Positions 8,092 through 15,958 of a DNA stretch of 32,670 bases are shown piece after piece. The notes under the pieces were generated by a model. That model did no database searches. It had not been told where the DNA came from and was given only the letters and a program-made list of their open reading frames with translations. Each line of letters begins with the position of its first letter. Position 1 is the first letter of the stretch. Source of the DNA: Methanosphaera sp. (GTDB lineage Archaea > Methanobacteriota > Methanobacteria > Methanobacteriales > Methanobacteriaceae); the NCBI GenBank assembly GCA_017430835.1, contig JAFRMD010000099.1, positions 1 to 32,670 of the forward strand. Direction: 5' to 3'. A program made the translations under genes and the position numbers.

Positions 8092-8940
8092 ATGAAACAA
8101 ACTCTAATAATTATAGGTAGGAAAAGCATTTACCTTATTGATACAATCAGGTTTAAAAAATACAAATCTGCCAAAGACAACAATCAACAAATTAAAACAA
8201 GCACATTGAATGAAATAATCAAAATCAATAAGGATGAAAGTAAAGAAGATAAAAAAAATAAGAGGTATCTGTTAATTATACCACCCCTATTCCTATTATT
8301 CACACATAATATCATATTATTCTTAGAAATAAGCATTATCATAATCATTTTCCTATTATACCTAAAATTTCTACCAAAAATAAAGGAAGAACAACGAAAA
8401 CAAGAAATATTAAAATATTTGCCCTACGCATTAAGACAACTATCAACACAACTAAAAGCAGGAATAGGATTATATGATTCAATGAAAACTATATCCAAAT
8501 CAAATTATGGAAGTTTAAGTGAAGAATTTAATATCACACTAACCGAAATACAATACGGAGTGAATTATATAGAAGCATTCAATAATTTATCAAAAAGAAC
8601 CAATACAGCCATACTAAATAAGGTTATCAACCAAATAATAAGGACATTAAATAATGGAGGAAATTTAGCAGATACATTAAACAGCATAGCAAATGAAAAT
8701 TCATATAACCTGAAAATAAAATACAAAGAATATTCACAAAAGCTCAATGCAATAATGCTAATTTACATGTTCATAGCAGTTCTTCTTCCAGTAATAGCAT
8801 TTATAATGATTATTGCAGCCACTACAGTAATGGGTTCCATAATTAAAGAAGAATTGCTTTTAATATTATATCTAATATTTTTCCCCATGATAATATTATT
8901 CATGATAATAATTATTAAAAGAATGGAACCTACAATTTGA
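8092..8940 (+). CDS. TadC-like type II secretion system F-domain platform protein
   Basis: The inner-membrane platform partner of the upstream ATPase. In 282 residues it has a charged cytosolic start, one or two membrane segments at about 62-100, a cytosolic T2SSF domain (ILKYLPYALRQLSTQLKAGIGLYDSM through LNNGGNLADTLNSIA, about 105-205) and a C-terminal pair of membrane segments (about 222-250 and 255-277). There is a single F domain, as in TadC, rather than the double domain of many archaeal PilC/FlaJ proteins. It begins 35 bases after the ATPase stop without a clear Shine-Dalgarno motif. The filament and its purpose are unknown. Confidence 0.8.
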   Translation: MKQTLIIIGRKSIYLIDTIRFKKYKSAKDNNQQIKTSTLNEIIKINKDESKEDKKNKRYLLIIPPLFLLFTHNIILFLEISIIIIIFLLYLKFLPKIKEEQRKQEILKYLPYALRQLSTQLKAGIGLYDSMKTISKSNYGSLSEEFNITLTEIQYGVNYIEAFNNLSKRTNTAILNKVINQIIRTLNNGGNLADTLNSIANENSYNLKIKYKEYSQKLNAIMLIYMFIAVLLPVIAFIMIIAATTVMGSIIKEELLLILYLIFFPMIILFMIIIIKRMEPTI

Positions 8941-8999
8941 TTAAAAATAAATCAAAAGAATAACAAACTCTAAATATAAAATATTAAAGGAAGAAAAAA

Positions 9000-9887
9000 T
9001 TGCCAAAAAAAGAAAAAGACTATATAAAAAAATTCGATAAAACAAGAAGAATTATCAGCCAATTCCTTGTTAAAGAAAAGACAGTAAAACGAACAAAAAA
9101 TAACAAACCATACCTAGAATTAGTGCTACAAGATAAAACAGGACAAATAAAAGGAAGAATGTTTAACAAAAAGGCAAATAATGAATTTGATAAAATAGAA
9201 GAAAACACCGTATACAATATTGTTGGTAAAATACAGGAATTCCCAGTAAACTCCAATAAATACAACATTCTAATAGATAGAATCATTTTAGCAAAGAAAT
9301 ATAACGAAGAAGAATTCATTAGAAAAATAGAAAATCAAGACAGTCACTTAAATTACATTTTGGAAACAATTAACGAAATTAAGGACCATGAAATTAAAAG
9401 TGTTTTAACATCCCTATTTAATGATAAGGAATTCTTAGAAAAATTTATTACAGCCCCAGCTGCAAAGAGATACCACCATAACTATAAGGGAGGATTATTA
9501 GTTCACACAAATGAAGTAATTGAAATATGTAAAACAATTTCCTCAATTTACGAAGAAATAAACAGAGATTTACTTATTGCTGGTGCTATATTACATGATA
9601 TCGGCAAAATAGAAAGTTATGATTATAAAACTGATGAAATTGATATGAACTATGAAGGAATGATGTTAGAACATCTCTTTATTGGCGGATGCCTGCTTAA
9701 AGAAAAAATGAATTATTTAAACATTTCAAAAGAAACCAAAACCCAATTACTTCATTTAATATTAAGCCATCATGGCAAAGTAGAATTAGGATGGGGCTCT
9801 TCTGTTGATCCTAAAACTCCCGAAGCCATCGCTTTACACCAAGCTGACGATATGAGTGCAAAAATTACCCAAGCACTGGAATTTTAA
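9000..9887 (+). CDS. OB-fold plus HD-domain 3'-5' exoribonuclease, YhaM-like
   Basis: A 295-residue two-domain protein. The N-terminal OB fold (about 15-100; KPYLELVLQDKTGQIKGRMF) should bind single-stranded nucleic acid. The HD phosphohydrolase domain follows, with metal ligands H169 (GLLVHT), H199-D200 (AILHDIGK), H225, H257-H258 (LSHHGK) and D283 (HQADDM). This order and size match YhaM, a 3'-5' exoribonuclease of Firmicutes (about 314 residues), and the HHNYKGGLLVHT and SHHGKVELGWGS blocks are typical of that family. The start is TTG at 9000, chosen because AAAGGAAG lies just upstream and no ATG is near. It is 59 bases after the pilus gene pair, possibly on the same transcript. An archaeal homologue may act on DNA or RNA. 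Confidence 0.8.
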   Translation: MPKKEKDYIKKFDKTRRIISQFLVKEKTVKRTKNNKPYLELVLQDKTGQIKGRMFNKKANNEFDKIEENTVYNIVGKIQEFPVNSNKYNILIDRIILAKKYNEEEFIRKIENQDSHLNYILETINEIKDHEIKSVLTSLFNDKEFLEKFITAPAAKRYHHNYKGGLLVHTNEVIEICKTISSIYEEINRDLLIAGAILHDIGKIESYDYKTDEIDMNYEGMMLEHLFIGGCLLKEKMNYLNISKETKTQLLHLILSHHGKVELGWGSSVDPKTPEAIALHQADDMSAKITQALEF

Positions 9888-10024
9888 AAAAAGAAATAAA
9901 CTTTTAAATTAAAAATTAAAGATAAATAAATAAGGAAGTACAAAGATATAAATAATTAATATAGAAATTTTAATGAATACCATATCATTTAAAATATTTT
10001 AAGCATTTTATGAAAGGTGTGAAA

Positions 10025-11128
10025 ATGGAGAAAATTAAAATAGCAATTGTTGGTATAGGTAACTGTGCAAGTTCATTAATCCAAGGATTATATTATTATG
10101 CAGATAAAGAAGAATCTGATGTTGATGGATTAATGCACTGGTCTATAGACGGTTATAAACCTTCTGATATCGAAGTAGTAGCTGCAATAGATATTGATGA
10201 AAGAAAAGTAGGTAAAGATGTTAGTGAAGCAATTTATGCAAAACCTAATTGTACAACAATTTTTTACCCAGATATGAAAGAAATGGGTGTTAAAGTTACA
10301 ATGGGAAATGTTTTAGATGGAGTAGCTCCACATATGAGTAATTTCGATGATGATAAAACATTCGTAAAATCTGATGAAACTGAAAAAACTAAAGAGGAAA
10401 TAGTTGAAGTTTTAAAAGAAAGTGGGGCTGAAATTCTTGTTAACTACTTGCCTGTTGGTTCTGAAAAAGCTGGAAAGTTCTATGCTGATTGTGCATTAAA
10501 AGCCGGAATAGCATTTGTTAACTGTGTACCAATATTCATCGTAAGCGACCCAGAATATGAATCTAAATTTAAAGATGCAGGATTACCATGCGTTGGTGAT
10601 GATATTAAGGCACAAATCGGTGCTACTATCACCCATAGAACTTTAGCTAGTTTATTTAAAGATCGTGGAGTAAGATTAGATAGAACATATCAATTAAATA
10701 CTGGTGGAAACACAGATTTCTTAAATATGCTTAATAGAGACAGATTAGCATCAAAAAGAGAATCTAAAACTGAAGCTGTTCAATCAGTATTAGCACATAG
10801 ATTAGATGATGATGATATTCATATTGGGCCTAGTGACTATGTAGCATGGCAAAAGGATAATAAATTATGTTTCTTACGTATGGAAGGTAGAACATTTGGT
10901 GACGTTCCAATGAATATTGAATTAAGGTTAAGTGTTGAAGACAGCCCTAATAGTGCAGGATGTGTTATTGATGCCATTAGATGTTGTAAATTAGCATTGA
11001 ATAGAGGAATCAGCGGGGCTTTAACTTCAATTTCATCATACACCATGAAACATCCACCTATACAATATCCTGATGATATTGCTCATGACAAAGTTGATGA
11101 ATTTATTAGCGGAAAATTAGAAAGATAA
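10025..11128 (+). CDS. ino1: Inositol-1-phosphate synthase (myo-inositol-3-phosphate synthase)
   Basis: Converts glucose 6-phosphate to inositol phosphate with NAD, the first step towards archaetidylinositol lipids. The 367-residue protein opens with the Rossmann motif IKIAIVGIGNCASSLIQGL, then LVNYLPVGSEKAGKFYADCALKAG, CVGDDIKAQIGATITHRTLA, TGGNTDFLNM and IGPSDYV. These are the NAD- and substrate-binding blocks of the short archaeal/actinobacterial type rather than the ~500-residue eukaryotic type. An in-frame ATG at 10010 exists, but AGGTG seven bases before the ATG at 10025 and the family start favour the latter. It stands alone, with a TATA-like AGATATAAATAA at about 9944 and a T-run (11165-11175) after the stop. 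Confidence 0.92.
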   Translation: MEKIKIAIVGIGNCASSLIQGLYYYADKEESDVDGLMHWSIDGYKPSDIEVVAAIDIDERKVGKDVSEAIYAKPNCTTIFYPDMKEMGVKVTMGNVLDGVAPHMSNFDDDKTFVKSDETEKTKEEIVEVLKESGAEILVNYLPVGSEKAGKFYADCALKAGIAFVNCVPIFIVSDPEYESKFKDAGLPCVGDDIKAQIGATITHRTLASLFKDRGVRLDRTYQLNTGGNTDFLNMLNRDRLASKRESKTEAVQSVLAHRLDDDDIHIGPSDYVAWQKDNKLCFLRMEGRTFGDVPMNIELRLSVEDSPNSAGCVIDAIRCCKLALNRGISGALTSISSYTMKHPPIQYPDDIAHDKVDEFISGKLER

Positions 11129-11159
11129 ACACGCCACGCCAAGCATAACCTCCACATTC

Positions 11160-11180
11160 CACTATTTTTTTATTTTATAA
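11160..11180 (+). terminator. T-run terminator after ino1
   Basis: T-rich block CTATTTTTTTATTTTAT (T-run 11165-11175) about 35 bases past the ino1 stop, with no hairpin needed for the archaeal U-tract type. Confidence 0.5.
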
Positions 11181-11278
11181 CATTTTGTTGAACATTGCTT
11201 TCAAAGTACATGTTGAAAATATTAACCTAAAAATAGATTCTCAAAAATTGTAAATTATTAAAAAAAGTTTTTGGGAGA

Positions 11279-11806
11279 TTATTTATTTTTAACTACTTCT
11301 TTATGTTCATTATTTGGTATAATCTGCATTTTTCCATCTTCATACGTTATATCTAACTCTTTAGCATCCATGACATAATGTAAACATATTGCTAGCGCTG
11401 CTACTTCTGAGTGAGGCTGATTAGTTACACTTAAATTCCAATCAGCTAATTCATATACTTCTGTAGGAACTCTTGATCCACCAACAATTATTAATTTGTC
11501 TTTTCCATTGTCACGTATTGTTGGAATAACATCTTCAACATGTTTTCCATACATTGTTAAATGAATTACTTCAAATCCGTTTCTCTTATGTTCCTTAATT
11601 ACTGGCAAATATTTTTCATTGTATTCTACTTGAAAACTTCCACCCCAATTTTCTACAACACGTTCAACAGATTCAATAATATGCTTATCCCTTTCTCCAC
11701 TTAAAATAACTTTATCCGCACCAAATGCTCTTGCAGTTAAACAAACATGCGTAGTTATTCTAGTATCTCTCCCTAACCTATGATCCAATCTTAATACAGT
11801 TATCAT
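11279..11806 (-). CDS. trm56: tRNA (cytidine(56)-2'-O)-methyltransferase, SPOUT family
   Basis: Archaea-specific enzyme that 2'-O-methylates C56 in the T-loop of tRNA. The 175-residue protein starts with ITVLRLDHRLGRDTRITTHV, a near-invariant block of this family, followed by TARAFGADKVILSGE. The trefoil-knot SAM site is seen in LIIVGGSRVPTEVYELADWN and NQPHSEVAALAICLHY. Length fits the family (about 170-200 residues). It is the last gene of the minus-strand cobS unit, 12 bases downstream of the cobS stop with GGAG before its ATG, so it is likely translated from the same mRNA. No functional link to cobalamin is implied. Confidence 0.93.
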   Translation of the reverse strand: MITVLRLDHRLGRDTRITTHVCLTARAFGADKVILSGERDKHIIESVERVVENWGGSFQVEYNEKYLPVIKEHKRNGFEVIHLTMYGKHVEDVIPTIRDNGKDKLIIVGGSRVPTEVYELADWNLSVTNQPHSEVAALAICLHYVMDAKELDITYEDGKMQIIPNNEHKEVVKNK

Positions 11807-11818
11807 AAAAAAACTCCA

Positions 11819-12607
11819 TTATATAAAATTAATTACGACTAGTATAACTAATAATGATACTACCCTAGCTATCTCATTTGAAGCACCCATTAAGTCACCA
11901 GTTACACATCCAAACTTATTATCAGCCATATGTGCCAAATACAATCCCGTGCAAACCGATGCAATAATAGCAATGGCCCCTGGAATTCCCAATATTAAAT
12001 AAGCTATAATAAAATTTATTATTGTTAATACTAATAATACTTTAGAGTCAATACCTGATTTAATTAAACGTCCAATACCTTTTGAATCATCATGTCCTAT
12101 TACCATAGATGAAATCATACTGAATTTGGCAGAAAATTCCATAAGAATTACAGTGGGAACAAGTATATTTAATGGTATTGCTGCTAATGAGAATAGGGTT
12201 AATATTGCCACAATAAAAAATGTTGCTATACCTCCAGTCCCAACCATTGAATCTCTCATTACACTTAACCTTTTTTCTGCATCACCATGAACCATGAGTC
12301 CATCACCCAAGTCCATTACTCCATCAACATGGTTAAATCCACTAAACCATATTAAAAAGCAGTATATTAGTGCGGCAGTTATTGATGTTGTTAATCCCAA
12401 AATGGAAGTCAACACATATGCCAATATTGCACCTAAAACACCAATAGCCATACCTAAATACGGCCAAAGTACAACACTTCCCGCCATTTCTTCTATAGTT
12501 ACATACCTATTAACGGGTATTCTTGTTGAAAAAGATATTATACCCAGTAAGCCATTTATACTTGGACTTACCCTAGTTTTTCGAAGTTCTTCCCCATTAT
12601 CTGTCAT
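11819..12607 (-). CDS. cobS: Adenosylcobinamide-GDP ribazoletransferase (cobalamin synthase CobS)
   Basis: Integral membrane enzyme that joins the lower ligand base nucleoside to adenosylcobinamide-GDP, the final steps of cobamide assembly. The 262 residues include about six hydrophobic segments. The active-site block FSGFNHVDGVMDLGDGLM, with its Asp-rich magnesium-binding residues, is followed by RLSVMRDSMVGTGGIATF, and the C-terminal segment carries FGCVTGDLMGASNEIAR. All are CobS signatures. GGGGGAG precedes the ATG. It follows the CbiZ-like gene by only 3 bases and precedes trm56 by 12, making a three-gene minus-strand operon. Confidence 0.93.
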   Translation of the reverse strand: MTDNGEELRKTRVSPSINGLLGIISFSTRIPVNRYVTIEEMAGSVVLWPYLGMAIGVLGAILAYVLTSILGLTTSITAALIYCFLIWFSGFNHVDGVMDLGDGLMVHGDAEKRLSVMRDSMVGTGGIATFFIVAILTLFSLAAIPLNILVPTVILMEFSAKFSMISSMVIGHDDSKGIGRLIKSGIDSKVLLVLTIINFIIAYLILGIPGAIAIIASVCTGLYLAHMADNKFGCVTGDLMGASNEIARVVSLLVILVVINFI

Positions 12608-12610
12608 ATA

Positions 12611-13147
12611 TTATAGTCTCCCCCTATTTGTTTTTTCAGTATTGTTAATATGTTCTAATGATTTCTTTAATGCCTCATCAACTAATTCTTTAACTTCATA
12701 ATATAATGAAACATCAAAAGGTACCTCTTTATCAGATTTTGAAGTACATGCCACAAAAACTATATTATAATAGTTTCCCAACTTATTTGACAAATCGTCT
12801 TCATTAATAGCATTATTTTCCCACATTACAGTCGATATGCTTTCAGTTGTTACCCTGAATATGTTGAGTAATGTTAAATTATCCAAACTTGCATCAATTA
12901 GTATGGAAATTGTGGAAAAATATTTCTTTTCAAAAAATTCTACGGAAGTAATTACGTCAATTCCATTACGCTTAACCAATACTCTTTTTAAGTTAGGAGT
13001 ATTAGAATAATGTGTATCAAATTCTTTGATGAAATGAAAATCAAATCCTTTCCTATTTGCGAGGGCATACAATGGTTTTTCACTTTTGATTAAAATACCA
13101 TTATTAATTTTGCATATAGTTATACCTTCAATGTCAATATTCATCAT
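12611..13147 (-). CDS. CbiZ-like protein (adenosylcobinamide amidohydrolase family), degenerate
   Basis: A 178-residue protein directly upstream of cobS. The order of segments resembles the adenosylcobinamide amidohydrolase family CbiZ: an N-terminal strand-rich half with GIDVITSVEFFEKK, then LTLLNIFRVTTESISTVMW where CbiZ has the TEAK region, then the strand NIVFVACTS. The usual TGTGTD motif between these is not present; the region reads NKLGNYYNIVFVACTS. It may therefore be a diverged or non-catalytic member. The start is set at ATG 13147, where GGAG lies 5 bases upstream, instead of an in-frame ATG 12 codons earlier without such a motif. CbiZ salvages cobinamides, which fits the cobS neighbour. 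The family call is tentative and rests partly on context. Confidence 0.4.
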   Translation of the reverse strand: MMNIDIEGITICKINNGILIKSEKPLYALANRKGFDFHFIKEFDTHYSNTPNLKRVLVKRNGIDVITSVEFFEKKYFSTISILIDASLDNLTLLNIFRVTTESISTVMWENNAINEDDLSNKLGNYYNIVFVACTSKSDKEVPFDVSLYYEVKELVDEALKKSLEHINNTEKTNRGRL

Positions 13148-13244
13148 ACATTCTCCAATAATAGAAATAACAATAAAAGCCATTATTAAAAAAACATTAA
13201 ATAGGTTTTATTAAAGTCAATGAAAATTGAATTATTTATCCAAA

Positions 13245-13262
13245 TAGTCGTTTTTAGTCGTT
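13245..13262. repeat. Tandem 8-bp direct repeat TAGTCGTT, 10-bp period
   Basis: TAGTCGTT occurs at 13245-13252 and again at 13255-13262, one helical turn apart, in the 281-base divergent spacer between the CbiZ-like gene and larC. The rest of the spacer is AT-rich with no gene. A tandem operator is possible. Confidence 0.5.
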
Positions 13263-13428
13263 ATACATAGTTTATTAAAAGTTTTATATTAAAATTATCA
13301 CTTCCATCTTTTTAAATATTACAAAAATTCAATTAGTTATGAAATTAATAAAAATATAAAATAATCAATAATAACAAATATTTTTTATAACAAAGAAATA
13401 TTTAATAAAAATAAATAAGGTATTGAAA

Positions 13429-14658
13429 ATGGTAGTTATTATAGACCCACAAGTCTCGGGATTAGCTGGAAATATGTTTATAGGTGCATTTGTAGATCTT
13501 GGTGCAGATAAAGAAAAAATCAAAAAAGTTATTGACCTATATGCCAGTGCGTTTGGAGAGGTGAATGTTAACATATCTAAACAAGAAAAATCTGGTGTGA
13601 TGACAACATACGCCAATATTCAGACAAATGACAATTCAAAAAGACATTATTCAGACATAATAAATAAATTAGATGAAATAACAGAAATAAACTTCCCCCA
13701 TGATGATTTGATTTCAAAAACAATCAAATTATCAAAAAAGATATTTAAAACATTAGCACTAGCAGAATCAGACGTTCATGGAAAAAATATTGAAGAACTT
13801 CACTTTCATGAAGTAGGCTGTGCAGATGCCGTGGCAGACATAGTTGGTTCAACCTATGCATACTTCTTACTAAAATTTGATGAAGAAAAAATTTATTCAT
13901 TACCTGTTGCAACTGGTACTGGTTCAGTAAATACGCAACATGGAATATTACCCGTACCCGCTCCTGCAGTTATTAACATTCTTAAAAATACTCCAACTAT
14001 TGGTGGAGAAGTTAATACCGAACTTGCAACACCTACTGGATGTGCCATATTAGTTAATATAGTAGATGAATTTATTGAAACATATCCTTTAATAAAAAAG
14101 AAAGTTATTGGTTATGGATCTGGTAAGAAAGATTTGAAAGTTTTAAATGCCCTTCGAATCATTAAGGCTGAAAGCAGCATGGAACAAAATACAGTTTCTG
14201 TTCTTGAAACTAACATTGATACTTTAACTGGTGAAATATTGGGCAATTTGTTTAATAAATTATTAGATGAAGGAGCAAGAGATGTTAGCATTACCCCAAC
14301 AATAATGAAGAAAAATCGACCTGGATTTATTGTGAAAGTTATCACAAAAAATGAAAATGCTGAACATTTAGTTAAAGTATTGATGGAAGAAACTGGAACT
14401 TTAGGAGTTAGAATCCTACCATACCTACATAGAGGTTTAGCAGTAAGGGAAAATATTAAACATAATGTTGAAATCAATGGAACAACAGAAGAAGTACGAT
14501 TTAAGATTGGATTATTAGATGATAAAATTATTAAATGTAACGTAGAATATGATGATGTTAAAAGAATTTCTGACAAAACTGGAATTCCAGTTAAAGATTT
14601 GAAAAGTTTTATTGAAGAAGATTATAAATTAAAAAAGAGACGTGACAAATATGAGTAA
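13429..14658 (+). CDS. larC: LarC, nickel-pincer nucleotide cofactor nickel-insertion protein
   Basis: LarC (former DUF111) inserts nickel into the pyridinium-3,5-bisthiocarboxylic acid mononucleotide cofactor of lactate racemase and related enzymes, using CTP. The 409-residue protein shows the N-terminal IIDPQVSGLAGNMFIGAFVDLG, LHFHEVGCADAVADIVG (His and Asp metal-binding candidates), VATGTGSVNTQHGILPVPAPA, ELATPTGCAIL, and in the C-terminal half SVLETNIDTLTGE and RPGFIVKVITK. It is one continuous frame, unlike Lactobacillus plantarum, where LarC needs a programmed frameshift. The ATG at 13429 is preferred to a TTG two codons upstream because AAGG is better spaced. No larB or larE is in the window. 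It overlaps queC by 8 bases. Confidence 0.9.
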   Translation: MVVIIDPQVSGLAGNMFIGAFVDLGADKEKIKKVIDLYASAFGEVNVNISKQEKSGVMTTYANIQTNDNSKRHYSDIINKLDEITEINFPHDDLISKTIKLSKKIFKTLALAESDVHGKNIEELHFHEVGCADAVADIVGSTYAYFLLKFDEEKIYSLPVATGTGSVNTQHGILPVPAPAVINILKNTPTIGGEVNTELATPTGCAILVNIVDEFIETYPLIKKKVIGYGSGKKDLKVLNALRIIKAESSMEQNTVSVLETNIDTLTGEILGNLFNKLLDEGARDVSITPTIMKKNRPGFIVKVITKNENAEHLVKVLMEETGTLGVRILPYLHRGLAVRENIKHNVEINGTTEEVRFKIGLLDDKIIKCNVEYDDVKRISDKTGIPVKDLKSFIEEDYKLKKRRDKYE

Positions 14659-15334
14659 ACCTAAAGCTATAACCATTTTATCTGGAGGTTTAGATTCTAC
14701 TGTAGCAACAAGTGTTTATGCAAGTGATTATGATTTGACTGCAATCACCTTTAATTATGGTCAACAGAGTTTCAAGCAAGAATTAAAACATTCAAAAGAC
14801 ATCTGTAAAGAACTGTCAATAAATCACATAGTAATTGATTTGCCTTGGCTAAAGGAAATTAGTAATTCCAGCTTAAATACTGAGGATAAGATACCTCAAC
14901 CTAGTGAAGATGATTTAGATAACTATGATAAAGCTATAGAAACTGCAAAATCTGTGTGGGTTCCTGCTAGAAATACTGTTTTTTGCAGCATTGCATTAGC
15001 CTATGCTGAAGTAATTAAAGCTAAAATAATTATAGTAGGCTGGGATTATGAGGAAGCTGTTACTTTTCCAGACAATTCCAAAGAATACTTGGAAGCATTT
15101 AATAAAACAATAGAATATGGTTCATTTGATGATATTTCTATTAAAGCACCATTAATTGATATGAATAAGACGGAAATTGTCAGGAAGGGACAAGAAATTA
15201 ATGCCCCTATGAATTTAAGTTATTCCTGTTATACTGGCAATGATTCTCACTGTGGAGTATGTGAATCATGTAAAAGAAGAAAAAGAGCATTTTTACAGGC
15301 AAATATTGAAGATTCTACGGAATATATTGATTAA
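14651..15334 (+). CDS. queC: 7-cyano-7-deazaguanine synthase QueC
   Basis: ATP-dependent enzyme that turns 7-carboxy-7-deazaguanine into preQ0, the base inserted in tRNA as precursor of archaeosine. The 227-residue protein has the PP-loop SGGLDST at 11-17, ITFNYGQ, the WVPARNTVF block, GWDYEEAVTFPD, and the C-terminal zinc site CYTGNDSHCGVCESCKRR with four cysteines. The ATG at 14651 lies inside the larC stop region, so the genes overlap by 8 bases; an upstream GTG at 14642 is possible. The overlap suggests coupled translation with larC. Other archaeosine genes are not in the window. Confidence 0.94.
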   Translation: MSKPKAITILSGGLDSTVATSVYASDYDLTAITFNYGQQSFKQELKHSKDICKELSINHIVIDLPWLKEISNSSLNTEDKIPQPSEDDLDNYDKAIETAKSVWVPARNTVFCSIALAYAEVIKAKIIIVGWDYEEAVTFPDNSKEYLEAFNKTIEYGSFDDISIKAPLIDMNKTEIVRKGQEINAPMNLSYSCYTGNDSHCGVCESCKRRKRAFLQANIEDSTEYID

Positions 15335-15348
15335 AGGTTATGTTTAAA

Positions 15349-15906
15349 ATGGATATAGATTATAAAGTAACAAGACACAAAAAAACAGTTCCAACAAAAG
15401 AATTTTATGACAGATTTTCCAATTTTGATTTGGTTCAAGGTTATTGTAAGAATTGTCCAAGATATGATACAAATTATTCCTGTTCACCTTTAGATATAGA
15501 TATAAAGAAATACATCCTAAATTATGATTATATTGATATTATCGTGACACAATTATTCTTTAAACCTGAAGATTATGAAAAAGATTATTCATCAGATGAA
15601 TTGAAGGATTTTCTTGCAAATTCATTTTTTATCGAAAAACAGAAAGTTGTTGATTGCCTTTTAGAACAAGAAAAAAATTATACAAAAGCAGAAAGCATTA
15701 CTGGCCCATGCAATTATTGCAGAGAAGATTGTAAAAAAGAGTATTCTGAATGTATTCATCCTGAAATAAGAAGATATTCACTAGCTTCATTAGGTATTGA
15801 TAGTAAAAAAATTTTAAAAGACTTATTTGATATTGACCTGTTATTAATAAATGGCGTTCTTCCAAAATATTTAAACAACATATCATCAATATTGTATACA
15901 AAATAA
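15349..15906 (+). CDS. DUF2284 cysteine-rich metal-binding protein
   Basis: A 185-residue protein of the DUF2284 family, annotated as predicted metal-binding. Cysteines fall in two clusters: CKNCPRYDTNYSCSPL near 35-50 and GPCNYCREDCKKEYSECIHP near 120-140. The second looks like a ferredoxin-like or zinc site. No enzymatic role is established. It follows queC by 14 bases and probably shares its transcript. An ATG at 15340 would leave AGG only two bases away, so the ATG at 15349 (MDIDYK) is preferred. Downstream sequence is A-rich on this strand, without a T-run. Confidence 0.75.
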   Translation: MDIDYKVTRHKKTVPTKEFYDRFSNFDLVQGYCKNCPRYDTNYSCSPLDIDIKKYILNYDYIDIIVTQLFFKPEDYEKDYSSDELKDFLANSFFIEKQKVVDCLLEQEKNYTKAESITGPCNYCREDCKKEYSECIHPEIRRYSLASLGIDSKKILKDLFDIDLLLINGVLPKYLNNISSILYTK

Positions 15907-15907
15907 T

Positions 15908-15956
15908 TAACAAAAAAAAACTTACAAAAAAGTTATAAAAAAAGTAGGCTTATGGT
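15908..15956 (-). terminator. T-runs after pycB (minus strand)
   Basis: Read on the minus strand, three T-runs (complement of 15912-15920, about 15926-15931 and 15937-15943) follow the pycB stop within 50 bases. They also separate it from the convergent DUF2284 gene. Confidence 0.55.
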
Positions 15957-15958
15957 TA

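Noticed and set aside
11129..11278. Spacer after ino1 considered for a tRNA or small RNA because it starts with GC-richer sequence
   Set aside because: No cloverleaf, T-loop GTTCGA-type motif or paired arms found; only a T-run terminator is supported.
13423..13428. TTG start for larC two codons upstream of the ATG
   Set aside because: The AAGG motif would be only about three bases away; the ATG at 13429 has proper spacing and the family start.
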